A stretch of 64,000 nt of DNA from Arthrobacter antibioticus (GTDB lineage Bacteria > Actinomycetota > Actinomycetes > Actinomycetales > Micrococcaceae), in NCBI RefSeq assembly GCF_030063205.1, contig NZ_JASISQ010000003.1, positions 124,001 through 188,000 of the forward strand, written 5' to 3'. The position numbers and the translations under genes were made by a program. The notes beneath the pieces were generated by a model. That model had not been told where the DNA came from and did no database searches. It saw only the letters and a list, made by a program, of their open reading frames with translations. Below, one piece after another: positions 1 to 8,662 of the stretch; within the stretch, counting starts at the first letter, position 1, and the number at the start of each line of letters is the position of its first letter.

Positions 1-96
1 TGTTTGGCCACCAAGGATGAAACAGCTGCCCTTGAACGAATCAATCCAGGGAGTGCGGCTGACGCTGGGCGAGCCAGACCAGTGTCCACTGACTAG
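1..96 (+). CDS. possible 3' end of a gene cut by the window edge
   Basis: Frame 1 is open from the first base to a TAG at 94-96 and gives 31 residues ending PGSAADAGRARPVSTD. The composition suits a soluble C-terminal tail, and AT-rich DNA follows directly, as expected beyond a gene end. No domain can be recognised in so short a piece. It could be a chance open frame. Confidence 0.25.
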   Translation, partial: CLATKDETAALERINPGSAADAGRARPVSTD

Positions 97-346
97 CAGA
101 CTTCGGGCCTGATGAAAAGCTCAAGATTGACTCAAGTATTACGGCAAATCGGGAAGATTTTGAGTGGTTTTGTGTTGAAAACGGTCTTCTAAAAGGCAAA
201 GGTTGTCCTTTTGTATAAGGTTTCGCCAAGATTGCAATTTTAAGGTGAAAACCAGTCTCATCTGCCTAATCTGGCATTATTATTGAGAGTGAACACACCA
301 TCAGTTGAGATTGTGTGTCACAACGAAGCAGGAGTTGGGAGCAAAT
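97..346. other. AT-rich intergenic region upstream of the Hpt gene
   Basis: About 250 bases noticeably richer in A and T than the surrounding genes. I see no convincing gene, long repeat or RNA structure. It presumably holds the promoter of the Hpt-domain gene, but no clear -35/-10 pair could be picked by eye. Confidence 0.4.
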
Positions 347-715
347 ATGACTGTCACCATGATGCCTCTTGTTTGTACCGAAACTTTGCACACACTAGAA
401 GAATCGCTCAACGGTGAGACGGCTCTTTGCCGCAGCTTCGTCTGCCGCTTCATTGACATGTGGCCCGAGCGTTTCCGCCGCATTCACCAAGCCGTCAAAG
501 CTGGCCACCTGGATAACGCCATGGACGCTGCCTTAAGCCTTCGCAGTTCCAGCATGATGGTTGGTGCCGCCCAGTTGGGCGAGCTGGCCAGTGACCTTGT
601 CAGAACTCTTGAATCAGGCTGCAACGTCAACGCCGCTAGACAACTCAGAGCATTACGACAGTGCGGGAATCTAACTGCAGCCCAACTGACTTCGAGCTAC
701 GTTAACGCAGCCTAA
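347..715 (+). CDS. Hpt-like domain protein lacking the phospho-accepting histidine
   Basis: A 122-residue soluble protein. ATG 347 is preferred to the in-frame TTG at 305 because GGAG lies at 331-334 with GGGAGC just after it. The middle follows the four-helix histidine phosphotransfer pattern: FIDMWPERFRRIHQAVKAGH, then ALSLRSSSMMVGAAQLGELA. In classical Hpt domains that second segment reads AHxLKGSSxxxGA, with histidine carrying the phosphate. Here leucine stands at the histidine position, while the serines and the GA are kept. As far as I recall, actinobacteria carry similar degenerate copies, which would act by binding response regulators rather than relaying phosphate. No kinase or receiver gene adjoins it, so its partner is unknown. 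The fold is moderately sure and the function open. Confidence 0.6.
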   Translation: MTVTMMPLVCTETLHTLEESLNGETALCRSFVCRFIDMWPERFRRIHQAVKAGHLDNAMDAALSLRSSSMMVGAAQLGELASDLVRTLESGCNVNAARQLRALRQCGNLTAAQLTSSYVNAA

Positions 716-808
716 GCGGATGTGAACGCACCCCTGCGAAGGAGCATTTTACCGCTTTAACCAGACAGACCAGAGGTGTAAGCACCGCAAGTCCGTGAAA
801 CACTCCTC

Positions 809-820
809 TAGACTGGGCAC
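809..820 (+). promoter_or_regulatory. candidate -10 box for a leaderless transcript
   Basis: TAGACT at 809-814 fits the actinobacterial -10 pattern TANNNT and is followed by exactly six bases and then GTG at 821, so transcription would start on or beside the codon. No Shine-Dalgarno sequence precedes GTG 821, and the -35 region is weak. The same spacing recurs before the RDD gene at 63392 and rsmI at 57268. Confidence 0.4.
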
Positions 821-872
821 GTGAGAACAACCAGCCACAAAGTGGCAATAGTCCTAGGCATCATTTATTTTT

Positions 873-1274
873 TTGCGTTGGCAGGAATCCTTTTTTTGGC
901 CCTCCCCTGTGGACAGGCCCATTGATAGCGCACTGACTCATGTCATTGAGTGGTTGCACGCCCACGGATTACCACAATGGTTTGTTGGCTACCGCAAAAT
1001 TGAATTCGGTGCCAATATTCTGCTCTTTGTCCCCTTTGGCGTTATTTTAACCTTGCGCCTGCCACGCCGCCTATGGTTCTTTAGCGTTGTCATTGCAGCA
1101 GCCGTCTCGGGAGCCGTGGAGTTGGCTCAGGGAGCATTTCTGCCCCAACGAGTACCCGCCCTAAGCGACATTGTGGCCAACACCTCCGGAGCCTTCCTTG
1201 GTGCGCTACTTGTACTGTTCGTGTGGGCTCTACGCAGGCGCCAGACGCGTGGGCTAACTCCGCAGAAAAGCTAG
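873..1274 (+). CDS. VanZ-like membrane protein, probably frameshifted near its start
   Basis: The readable frame gives a VanZ-family membrane protein: a conserved KIEFGANILLFVPFG segment, then two more hydrophobic spans and an arginine-rich tail. VanZ is the accessory teicoplanin-resistance family; most chromosomal homologues have no known role. The open frame starts only at TTG 873, with no ribosome site, and lacks the expected first membrane span. That span is encoded one frame away from GTG 821 (KVAIVLGIIYFFALAGILF) and runs into the T7 tract at 891-897. Deleting one T joins the two into a normal VanZ start. Either the gene is broken, expression uses slippage, or the sequence has a one-base error. 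A second T7 tract at 868-874 is a less good joint because it would destroy the hydrophobic span. Confidence 0.65.
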   Translation: MRWQESFFWPSPVDRPIDSALTHVIEWLHAHGLPQWFVGYRKIEFGANILLFVPFGVILTLRLPRRLWFFSVVIAAAVSGAVELAQGAFLPQRVPALSDIVANTSGAFLGALLVLFVWALRRRQTRGLTPQKS

Positions 1275-1360
1275 AAATCCATACACCGAAAAATCAAACA
1301 CAATAGAATCTAGGGTCTCTTCACATTGCGAACGGATTAACTTCTGCCCCTAGCTCTAGA

Positions 1361-1406
1361 GCCGCGGAAGCGGCCGGGCTAAGCTAAGAATATAAGGTGG
1401 CCCGGC
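1361..1406 (+). terminator. stem-loops between the VanZ-like gene and the next gene
   Basis: GCCGC/GCGGC (1361-1365 and 1370-1374, GGAA loop) is followed by GCCGGGC/GCCCGGC (1373-1379 and 1400-1406), whose loop contains TATAAG. No T tract follows, so this may be a factor-dependent terminator or a regulatory site for the 1462 gene. Confidence 0.35.
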
Positions 1407-1461
1407 AATTGAGCGGTCATTTTATTTATTGGTGGGAGCATGAACCAACAGACTTGGAACA

Positions 1462-2130
1462 ATGATGAAACCACGTATTCTGGTAATTGCCGGTTTGGGT
1501 CTTGCTGTGATCATTATTGCTTTGGCAGTGGTCCTGAATTTATTGCCTGGTCAGTCCGACGAAAAACAGGTTGCTGTTTCCACCATTGCCCCTCCAAGCC
1601 AACAATCAGAGCCCAAACCAGCCCCGGCCACCAATGCAGCAGTGCCCGCCCCGGCTAACCCCAAGGCTCCCGCCGCGACGCCAGACCCCAAAAGACCGCT
1701 TGAAGTAATTCCCCCTGTTGGGCAACCCACAAATCCAACTTTGCCTAAATCTCGGGTGGACGCGCCATTGATCAAGGCACCGCTTCCGCCCGAGGCCAGC
1801 GCCAACGGGAAGCTTGTTGACGGTTTTCCCTCCGCCGTGATTCTTACCGAACCAGCTTCGGCTTTGAAAAGTAGCTCGGTGAGCCCACAAGGATCAATTC
1901 TTCAGGTCAGCCTCGTTGCCCGCACCACCACCGAACCGCTGGGCGTCATGGCATTTTACCAAAAGCAGTTTGCCGCTCTGGGATTAAGTGCAGCCCAGGC
2001 TCCCGCTAGCACCGGTGCAACTGCCATGTGGTTCACCCGGGGCACGGATAAAATCACCGTTACAGCCACACCACACCCCAGCGGCGGCACGGAGTACAGC
2101 GTCTTCGGCATTTTTCACGCAGAAAAATAG
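1462..2130 (+). CDS. membrane-anchored protein of unknown function with Pro/Ala-rich stalk
   Basis: 222 residues (221 if translation begins at the adjacent ATG 1465). One membrane span near residues 5-28 (ILVIAGLGLAVIIIALAVVL) suggests an N-terminal anchor with the rest outside. Residues about 40-110 are a proline/alanine-rich stalk (PAPATNAAVPAPANPKAP). The C-terminal 100 residues form a compact domain with PLGVMAFYQKQFAALGL and a strand-rich end, which recalls small extracytoplasmic alpha/beta domains, but I do not recognise the family. GGAA precedes the start closely. A better ribosome site (GGTGGGAGC) sits before ATG 1440 in another frame; that frame runs only 72 codons, so I did not call it. 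The MFS gene starts 13 bases after the stop, so the two are probably co-transcribed. Confidence 0.7.
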   Translation: MMKPRILVIAGLGLAVIIIALAVVLNLLPGQSDEKQVAVSTIAPPSQQSEPKPAPATNAAVPAPANPKAPAATPDPKRPLEVIPPVGQPTNPTLPKSRVDAPLIKAPLPPEASANGKLVDGFPSAVILTEPASALKSSSVSPQGSILQVSLVARTTTEPLGVMAFYQKQFAALGLSAAQAPASTGATAMWFTRGTDKITVTATPHPSGGTEYSVFGIFHAEK

Positions 2131-2143
2131 GGAAACCCAGTAA

Positions 2144-3448
2144 ATGTATCTTTCCTTTTCGGATCGCCGTGGCGGCAAAGATGAAATGCCAGCCCGCGCG
2201 TCCACTGTCTTTAAAGTATCGCCCATCATCATCTCACTTGGACTGGTCAGTCTCTTCACTGATATCTCCTCCGAATCCGTCAGTGCCATACTGCCGCTGT
2301 ACATCACCGGCGCTTTGGGACTGACCATGGTGGCCTACGGTTTTCTGGACGGTATAAACCAAGGGATCAGCGCGGTGGTGCGTATTGGCGCTGGCTGGAC
2401 AGCTGACCGCTCAGACCACCACAAACTGGTGGCTTTTCTTGGTTACGGCTTATCCGCCGTCTCGCGAGTTGGGCTGCTGGTGGCGACTGGCTTCGGGGCA
2501 ATCACCTCCGTCATTGCCGTGGACCGGATTGGCAAGGGCATCCGGACTGGTCCCCGTGATGCGATGATCTCGGATGCCGCCCAGCCTGAGCATCTAGCCA
2601 GGTCCTTCGGTGTGCACAGGATGCTTGACACCGTAGGTGCCACGATTGGCCCATTGCTAGCGTTCGTTGTGCTCTTGCTGATCCCGAATGGATATCACGC
2701 AGTCTTTGTTGCTTCTCTTGCCTGCGGTGTCATTGGGCTAGCTGTCCTGGGCCTGATGGTTCCGGGCAGAAAACAACGTGCTGCCATTATCGCCAAAGCC
2801 TCTTCTGCTACAACGGAGACTGCGGTTGCCGCGGCCGGCCCGCAAGCCCGCCGGCTCCCGTTCCGGTGGGCGGACTTGAACAATATAGGCATGCGCAGGC
2901 TACTGATGGTGGCTGCCATCTTTGGTCTGGTGACCATAGGGGATGGGTTCATTTACTTGGTTCTGCAAAGCAGGGCATCCTTTGCAACCCAGTGGTTCCC
3001 GCTGCTTTATGTTGGAACCAACGTGGCCTACCTGGTGCTGGCTATACCGTTGGGCCGTTTGGCAGATCAATGGGGCCGAATGCGCTTGTTCATTGTGGGA
3101 CACGGAGCTCTGCTGGCGGCCTACCTCTGCGCGGCACTGCCCACCACCGGTGCCGGGGCAACGCTGGCCTGCCTGCTTCTTCTGGGCATATTTTATGCTG
3201 CCACAGACGGAGTCTTAGCCGCTTTGGCTGGCCAATTCTCAACACCAGCCAGCAGAGCTAGCGGGATCGCCGCTGCACAAACAGTGGTGGCGCTATCCAG
3301 GCTTGTGGCCTCAGTTGGTTTTGGAATCCTGTGGTTTGCTTTGGGCCGCCAACAGGCAATCCTATTGGCCGCCATTGTTCTGGCCCTAGCAATACCCTGC
3401 GCAGTCTTATTAGTGCGCGGATTGAAGCCAACACAGGTTCCGTTGTGA
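2144..3448 (+). CDS. MFS transporter
   Basis: 434 residues with about twelve hydrophobic spans, the normal size for a major facilitator. The first span region FTDISSESVSAILPLY and the loop VDRIGKGIRTGPRDAMISD match a subgroup of DHA-type drug or multi-substrate exporters found in many bacteria. The loop GRLADQWGRMR is the usual MFS loop 8-9 signature. Start ATG 2144 has GGGAAA upstream; ATG 2186 is an alternative that would remove 14 charged residues. The substrate cannot be read from sequence. It overlaps the next gene by GTGA, so the pair is translationally coupled, and it may move or export something the downstream propeller protein binds. Confidence 0.85.
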   Translation: MYLSFSDRRGGKDEMPARASTVFKVSPIIISLGLVSLFTDISSESVSAILPLYITGALGLTMVAYGFLDGINQGISAVVRIGAGWTADRSDHHKLVAFLGYGLSAVSRVGLLVATGFGAITSVIAVDRIGKGIRTGPRDAMISDAAQPEHLARSFGVHRMLDTVGATIGPLLAFVVLLLIPNGYHAVFVASLACGVIGLAVLGLMVPGRKQRAAIIAKASSATTETAVAAAGPQARRLPFRWADLNNIGMRRLLMVAAIFGLVTIGDGFIYLVLQSRASFATQWFPLLYVGTNVAYLVLAIPLGRLADQWGRMRLFIVGHGALLAAYLCAALPTTGAGATLACLLLLGIFYAATDGVLAALAGQFSTPASRASGIAAAQTVVALSRLVASVGFGILWFALGRQQAILLAAIVLALAIPCAVLLVRGLKPTQVPL

Positions 3449-4458
3449 CGTCCCGGGCGCGCTGGGCGTGGCTTTTAAGTATCACCGCAATAACCTTGGC
3501 CCTAGCCATCGGCTATGGTGTGTGGTCATTCATCCAATACCAGCAACGCCAGAGCGCACCCGCTTCAGTAACGCTCACGAGCGGAGCAATTGACCCGTCA
3601 GTGCCTCACGTGGTTTTTCGAAATACCGCCTCAGGCGCCGGGTACGGACACGTTGCAGCGGTGCCCCTGAGCAATCCGGACGGTCCACGCCAGGTCACCG
3701 AAGCGGTGTGTGATCGCGTCTATTCCGCCGGTGGTACCAACGCTTGTCTGCGCACCAACGCCGGCATCGTCACCACTTTTGAAGCTGCGGTCTATAACGC
3801 CACATGGCAGGAAGAACGGGCCTGGCCGTTACCTGGCATTCCCAGCCGGACAAGGGTCTCCCCCGACGGGGAAATGGTTGCATCCACGGCTTTTGTCACC
3901 GGCCATGCCTATGCCCCGGCAGGATTTTCAACGGCAACAGTCATTGCCAAGGCCGCGGGTGGAGACTTTGGAAATTTGGAAGATTTCGCTTTGATTGTTG
4001 ATGGTGACCCCATTGCCCCCGTGGATAGGAACCTGTGGGGCGTCACGTTCTCAGCGGATGACAATATTTTCTACGCCACGGCAGCCAGCGGGACAAACAC
4101 GTGGCTGGTGCGCGGGGATCTGGCCAAACGGACTCTGACCTCCATTCAGAAAACTGCTGAGTGCCCGTCGCTGTCCCCCGATGGCACCCGCATTGCCTAT
4201 AAGAAGAACACTGTCCCTGGCCCCAATCCACTTTGGAATATTGCTGTCCTGGACTTGGCGACAAATCTAGAAACTGTTTTGGCGGAAACTCGAAGTGTGG
4301 ACGATCAGGTGGAGTGGCTTGACAATGCGAGCCTTCTTTATGGTCTGCCCCGCGCCGGCGCAGTTGGTGACAGTGATGTTTGGTTGGTTCCTGCCACTGC
4401 TGGCGGGGCTCCCACCCTGTTTATTGAACATGCGTGGTCGCCGTCCGTTGTTCGCTAG
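3445..4458 (+). CDS. secreted or anchored TolB-like beta-propeller protein
   Basis: 337 residues from GTG 3445, which overlaps the MFS stop (GTGA). The N-terminus has one membrane span (AWLLSITAITLALAIGYGVW), then an extracytoplasmic domain. Repeated propeller motifs such as RVSPDGEMVASTAF and SLSPDGTRIAYKKN are typical of TolB/PD40 blades, which serve in protein-protein contact rather than catalysis. A signal anchor is more likely than a cleaved peptide. The stop is in a CTAG tetranucleotide shared with the stop of the convergent DUF4082 gene, leaving no room for a terminator between them. The role is inferred only as a surface or periplasm-facing partner of the upstream transporter. Confidence 0.7.
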   Translation: MTSRARWAWLLSITAITLALAIGYGVWSFIQYQQRQSAPASVTLTSGAIDPSVPHVVFRNTASGAGYGHVAAVPLSNPDGPRQVTEAVCDRVYSAGGTNACLRTNAGIVTTFEAAVYNATWQEERAWPLPGIPSRTRVSPDGEMVASTAFVTGHAYAPAGFSTATVIAKAAGGDFGNLEDFALIVDGDPIAPVDRNLWGVTFSADDNIFYATAASGTNTWLVRGDLAKRTLTSIQKTAECPSLSPDGTRIAYKKNTVPGPNPLWNIAVLDLATNLETVLAETRSVDDQVEWLDNASLLYGLPRAGAVGDSDVWLVPATAGGAPTLFIEHAWSPSVVR

Positions 4459-7400
4459 GGTGCTGGCGGCACAGAGAACACCACATCAACAAAGTAGTTG
4501 CTGGAGTTCCAACTGTTGACCGGCATGCCTCCACCAGTTCCGTAAAAGTACCGGCCGTTGCTGCTGGCGGCCACGGATAACGGACCTTGAGTGAACGGTG
4601 CCGCAAAGAATGCTCCCGTGGATGAGTAGCGCCCGTTCGGTGCATAGTAGGAGACCGTGTAGGTGGTTCCAGCCGTGAGCGCCAGAGGCGTGGCTAAGGT
4701 GGCGGTCTGCCAGCCGGTTGGTGTCTCAGACGTGAACTGGACTGTGGCCAGCCTGACACCTGCGCCGCTCCAGATGGAGCCTGTGTGCGCGCCCACGTTG
4801 CCTGAACCCTTGAAGAACCGGATGGCGGTTACGCTCCCGGCTATGGAGGGTGTGAACGCCACACCCAATTCAATAGCTGCTGGATCATCTGCGTTGGCTG
4901 CCGTGGCCGGCACAAGCGCACCAAACATGGAGTAATTACTTGGTGTTGCCGAGCCATCTGCGGTACCAAACTGCCATGTGGCATCCGCCAGTGCCGCCCC
5001 TTCGGCGGACACAAGCTGGCCCAGTGTCACGGAAATGGTGGCGCCCGCCGGAAGCGCCGCTGCGGGCGTCACGCTCAGTGTTTTCCCATCCGCAGATAAT
5101 GCCGTGGTGCTGGCCAACACCGTGGCCCCGTTTTTCAACTTCCCCGTGTAGCCAGCCGCCAGCGGTGCCGAGAACGTTGCTTTCACAACCGCATCCACGG
5201 CCTGATCACTTGCCCCTGGGACAGGTGACTGGCTGAGCAGTGTCAGGGGTGCTGCTACTGGCGTGAAGATGACGTCAACCAGGTAGCTGGCAGAGGATCC
5301 GTTCACCGGATAATTGGAACCATAGGCGTACACCGCCGAACCCGCAGGCACATGCAGTGGACCAACATTAACGTCCCCACCATACGCCCCCGGTGTCGCT
5401 GAATACGTACCCACCGGATTGCTATACGCAGCCGTATACTCAGTCCCAGCAGTGAGCGCTACAGGAGTTGCAAACATCACGCTCTGCCACCCAGTAGTGG
5501 ACTCACCGGCAAACACCGCCGAAGCCAGCAACGTCCCATCTCCCTTATACAAGTAACCGGTATGGGTACCCGTATTCCCAGGCCCCTTGTAGAACTTCAC
5601 CCCAGTGACAGTGCCATTAGAAGCCGCACTGAACTTCACACCCAAGGACAAGGGCGTCCCGTCAGCAATCGATAACACAGTAGGAACAGCACTGTCCTGA
5701 TACAAACCACACGGACAGCCAACCGTATCCGGCTTCACAGTTGTAAACGACCACACAGCACCAGCAGTAATCCCACCCCCAGCACTAGCAGCACTCAGTG
5801 TTGCCGTGTACACCGTGCCCTTGGCCAACGCAGCCGCCGGCGTAAACACCGCCGTCCGCGTAGCCACGTTATACAAGGTGGAACCAGCAACCGAAACCCC
5901 CGCCGCCGTCTTCACCACGATCCCCACACTGCCCGCCGTCACATCCTTAGACAACACAGCACTGACAGGAGTAGAAACACCCACACTGCCAGCACCACCA
6001 ACCGGCACCTGGCCCGTAGCCACCAACGGGGAGGTGTCGGTTGTTTCAAAGATGGCATCCACAAAGTAGTTACTATTCTCATAACTGTCTGTGGGGAAGC
6101 TGCCGTTGGTGTTATAAACACCGGATGGTGCAGCGCCGAACCCGCCCGCGGCTGCCAGCGGAGCAGCCGTAATCCCCTTGTAGTCCCAGTAGCCGGTGGC
6201 GTAGGAGTAATGCCCCTTGGGAGCTTGGTAGGAGACCACATAACTCTGCCCTGCCGTGACGCTCACAGGGGTAACAAACTTGGCATTCTGCCAGCCGCTG
6301 GCACTTTCATTCGCGAATATCAGCGTTGCCAGCTCAGCTCCAGAGGAGTTCCACAGACTACCTGTGTGGGTGCCTGTGTTGGCTGCACTTTTGTAAAAGC
6401 GCACCCCTGAGATAAATCCGTTTTGGGTTGGGCTAAATCTCAATCCAAGAACGGTTGACCCAGCATCACCTGAATCTGCGTTCTTTGGCACGTCATTGCC
6501 AAAAACGCTGTACGGACCGTTGACTTGCAAGGTGAGTTTTTTCGGCGTGGTGGGATAGTTGGCACTGTCATCGATGCCGCGTACCAGGATATTTTGAGTG
6601 CCGATTCCATGCTGTACGTAGCTGTAAGTCCAGTTGCTTGTTCCGCTGGCGGGATGCCAAGTGGCACCCGCATCCGTGGAAACTTCGACGCCGGCCACTA
6701 CCCCGCCGCTATCCGTGGCCGTTCCGCTCAGCGTCATCTTGGCGCCATTGATAACTGCCGAACCATTGGCCGGGCTAGCGATAACAACCACCGGAGCGGT
6801 GGTGTCCGTACTGGCTGCTGCTGCCACAAGTGCGGGGTCAAGGGTTGCCGGCTGCGCACCCATATCCGCAAAAAGGTTCACCTGGGCCTGGCGCATTCGA
6901 GGATCTGCCGGAGCACCTGCGCCGTCGTGTGTTTGGTCCAGTCCCCAGGTCCATTGCACGCTGCCGGCAGAGAAGATCAAAGCTCCGGCCGCGTTCTTGT
7001 ACAGGGTGATGTTGTGGGTAGTGGTTCCTGGCAGAACAGCATTTCCGTAGTCCTGCAGGTATTGGGGTGTGCTGCCAACTGTGGTGGAGAGCCGGATCAG
7101 GCCTGCTGGCCTGAAGCCGTTGTCAAGGTCTTCATTGGATTCATAGCCCACCGTGTGCGGGGCTAGTGCGGCCTTGGTTCCTGCGGCCAGCGACTTCAGT
7201 GCCGTGTTCCGCCAGAGCCGGGTCTTCCCCTCAGCGGCGGACACTGTCACCGGAAGGTCGGTGTAGTTGGACATATAGATGGTTCCGCTGAGTGCATTTT
7301 CCGGCATGCCGCCGCCGTTGGCAGGGGAAGCGAACCGGGGGTCCCGCCACGTTCCAGTCCACTCCGGTGCCGGATCAATTTTGGCGTTTGACCAGGTCTC

Positions 7401-8462
7401 TTTGTAGGAGGTGATGGTGCGGTAGCTGGTGTTATCCGTGGCGGAGGGTTCGTACCGCGTCCTCCAATAATCGTCATTGCCGGAGAGGAACTGCAAGTTC
7501 ACCCCAGCATTTGCCGCTGCCGTGATGTTGGCGCGTTGCGCGCCGGACCAGTATTCGTCATGGCCCACTGAGAGGAACACTTTGTGATTGGTCAGCAGGC
7601 TGCCATGCCGGTCCGTATCAACACCGGCAATATAAGTGGTGTCATAACCGTTTTGTTCCAGGAACCGCACCATTGCGTATTCACTGGCGAAGTAAGCATC
7701 CCGGCCGTCAACATCTCCACGGGTGACAACAGGACGGTTGTAACTGATCTTGAAGGCACGGCCAATGGATGCCCCCTGATAAAAGTCCGCGCCACCGTAG
7801 GTGTTGTAGGCCTGCCAGGTTGGATCTGAGGTTTGGAAGACTACCTTCGCATGGCTGGAATCATCCCGGACAATGAACGTGATGTGGCTGGTGTTTCCAT
7901 TATCTTTCCTTTTTAACAAGGCAATATAAACACCCGATACGGCGTTGGCCGGGACGGCCCACGACGCCGAGAGCCCCCAGGTTCCACAGTCGTAGAGTTG
8001 CGTTGACACGTCAGAAAGGCATTGCGGCTGGGTCTGAGGGAGGGCGGCTGAGGGGTTGATGGTGGTGATCTTGCGAGCGCCTAGCCCCTGGTACCAACCA
8101 GTGCGGTAAATATCGATGCTGTAGTTCGAGGCATTGGTCTTAATCTTGAAGCCCATGGTTTGGCCCACATTGACGCTGATGTCGGTGGAAAACCCTTGAA
8201 TGTCTGCATCCCCCGCCCCAGAGATATCCCAAACGGACGGGTCCGTGCCGGGTTTACTGTTCTCACAAGAAATCGGGTTACTCCCGGCGCCGCAGGGATC
8301 CGCAGCCAGTGCCTCCGAGATTGGACCGAGTATCAAACTCACCCCAACCATGGCCCACGCCAGCAATGCGGCCAGCACCACCACAAGCCACCTTGAGCGC
8401 CCAAGCAAAGGCGCGGCACCGCCGGAACGCATACTGCTGAGACGTGCATGTGATTCATTCAT
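4455..8462 (-). CDS. large secreted multidomain protein: DMFase-like domain, Ig-like and three DUF4082 modules
   Basis: 1335 residues. The N-terminus has a basic region, a membrane span and an ALAADPCG cleavage-like site, so the protein is probably secreted. Residues about 60-550 match the N,N-dimethylformamidase beta-subunit-like fold (SVGHDEYWS, FLSGNDDYWRTRYE), which in secreted actinobacterial proteins is not shown to hydrolyse amides. An Ig-like domain follows (about 555-645). Three DUF4082 modules (about 649-805, 910-1063, 1177-1330) each carry GVRFYK or GVKFYK, a GTHTG or GAHTG turn, GWQ and a terminal YFVD or YLVD. They are separated by two Big_5-type Ig domains. DUF4082 is thought to bind carbohydrate. 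The second DUF4082 region uses more T-ending codons than its neighbours, which suggests a module swap. It lies beside an exopolysaccharide locus and probably acts on, or sticks to, that polymer. The exact reaction is unknown. Confidence 0.85.
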   Translation of the reverse strand: MNESHARLSSMRSGGAAPLLGRSRWLVVVLAALLAWAMVGVSLILGPISEALAADPCGAGSNPISCENSKPGTDPSVWDISGAGDADIQGFSTDISVNVGQTMGFKIKTNASNYSIDIYRTGWYQGLGARKITTINPSAALPQTQPQCLSDVSTQLYDCGTWGLSASWAVPANAVSGVYIALLKRKDNGNTSHITFIVRDDSSHAKVVFQTSDPTWQAYNTYGGADFYQGASIGRAFKISYNRPVVTRGDVDGRDAYFASEYAMVRFLEQNGYDTTYIAGVDTDRHGSLLTNHKVFLSVGHDEYWSGAQRANITAAANAGVNLQFLSGNDDYWRTRYEPSATDNTSYRTITSYKETWSNAKIDPAPEWTGTWRDPRFASPANGGGMPENALSGTIYMSNYTDLPVTVSAAEGKTRLWRNTALKSLAAGTKAALAPHTVGYESNEDLDNGFRPAGLIRLSTTVGSTPQYLQDYGNAVLPGTTTHNITLYKNAAGALIFSAGSVQWTWGLDQTHDGAGAPADPRMRQAQVNLFADMGAQPATLDPALVAAAASTDTTAPVVVIASPANGSAVINGAKMTLSGTATDSGGVVAGVEVSTDAGATWHPASGTSNWTYSYVQHGIGTQNILVRGIDDSANYPTTPKKLTLQVNGPYSVFGNDVPKNADSGDAGSTVLGLRFSPTQNGFISGVRFYKSAANTGTHTGSLWNSSGAELATLIFANESASGWQNAKFVTPVSVTAGQSYVVSYQAPKGHYSYATGYWDYKGITAAPLAAAGGFGAAPSGVYNTNGSFPTDSYENSNYFVDAIFETTDTSPLVATGQVPVGGAGSVGVSTPVSAVLSKDVTAGSVGIVVKTAAGVSVAGSTLYNVATRTAVFTPAAALAKGTVYTATLSAASAGGGITAGAVWSFTTVKPDTVGCPCGLYQDSAVPTVLSIADGTPLSLGVKFSAASNGTVTGVKFYKGPGNTGTHTGYLYKGDGTLLASAVFAGESTTGWQSVMFATPVALTAGTEYTAAYSNPVGTYSATPGAYGGDVNVGPLHVPAGSAVYAYGSNYPVNGSSASYLVDVIFTPVAAPLTLLSQSPVPGASDQAVDAVVKATFSAPLAAGYTGKLKNGATVLASTTALSADGKTLSVTPAAALPAGATISVTLGQLVSAEGAALADATWQFGTADGSATPSNYSMFGALVPATAANADDPAAIELGVAFTPSIAGSVTAIRFFKGSGNVGAHTGSIWSGAGVRLATVQFTSETPTGWQTATLATPLALTAGTTYTVSYYAPNGRYSSTGAFFAAPFTQGPLSVAASSNGRYFYGTGGGMPVNSWNSSNYFVDVVFSVPPAP

Positions 8463-8611
8463 AGCTGCTGTAACGCCCTTGCTCTATTCCTCTGCCCGCC
8501 ACCCCATCACAATGGCACCCGCCCACAACGGGTTTGGACTTTACCTGAGATTAGGTCCGGTGCTAGAGCAGCACAAGAGTAGTGGCAGAAACAAGTAGTT
8601 CAGCGGAAAAG

Positions 8612-8621
8612 CGAGTACTCG
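8612..8621. promoter_or_regulatory. perfect 10-bp palindrome, candidate operator
   Basis: CGAGTACTCG is fully self-complementary and lies about 150 bases upstream of the DUF4082 gene start, inside the only gap between it and sufU. A 9/10 copy sits at 31999-32008 before the exopolysaccharide operon, and the core AGTACTCGG recurs at 49346-49354 before moxR. No binding protein is known; the tandem LuxR-type regulators are inferred candidates. Confidence 0.4.
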
Positions 8622-8662
8622 GAAACATTCCTGACACATCAAGGAACGTTGAGCCGTTTGCG

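Noticed and set aside
41-229. 62-codon frame on the - strand
   Set aside because: It overlaps the AT-rich upstream region and a possible + strand gene end, has no ribosome site and shows no protein-like pattern.
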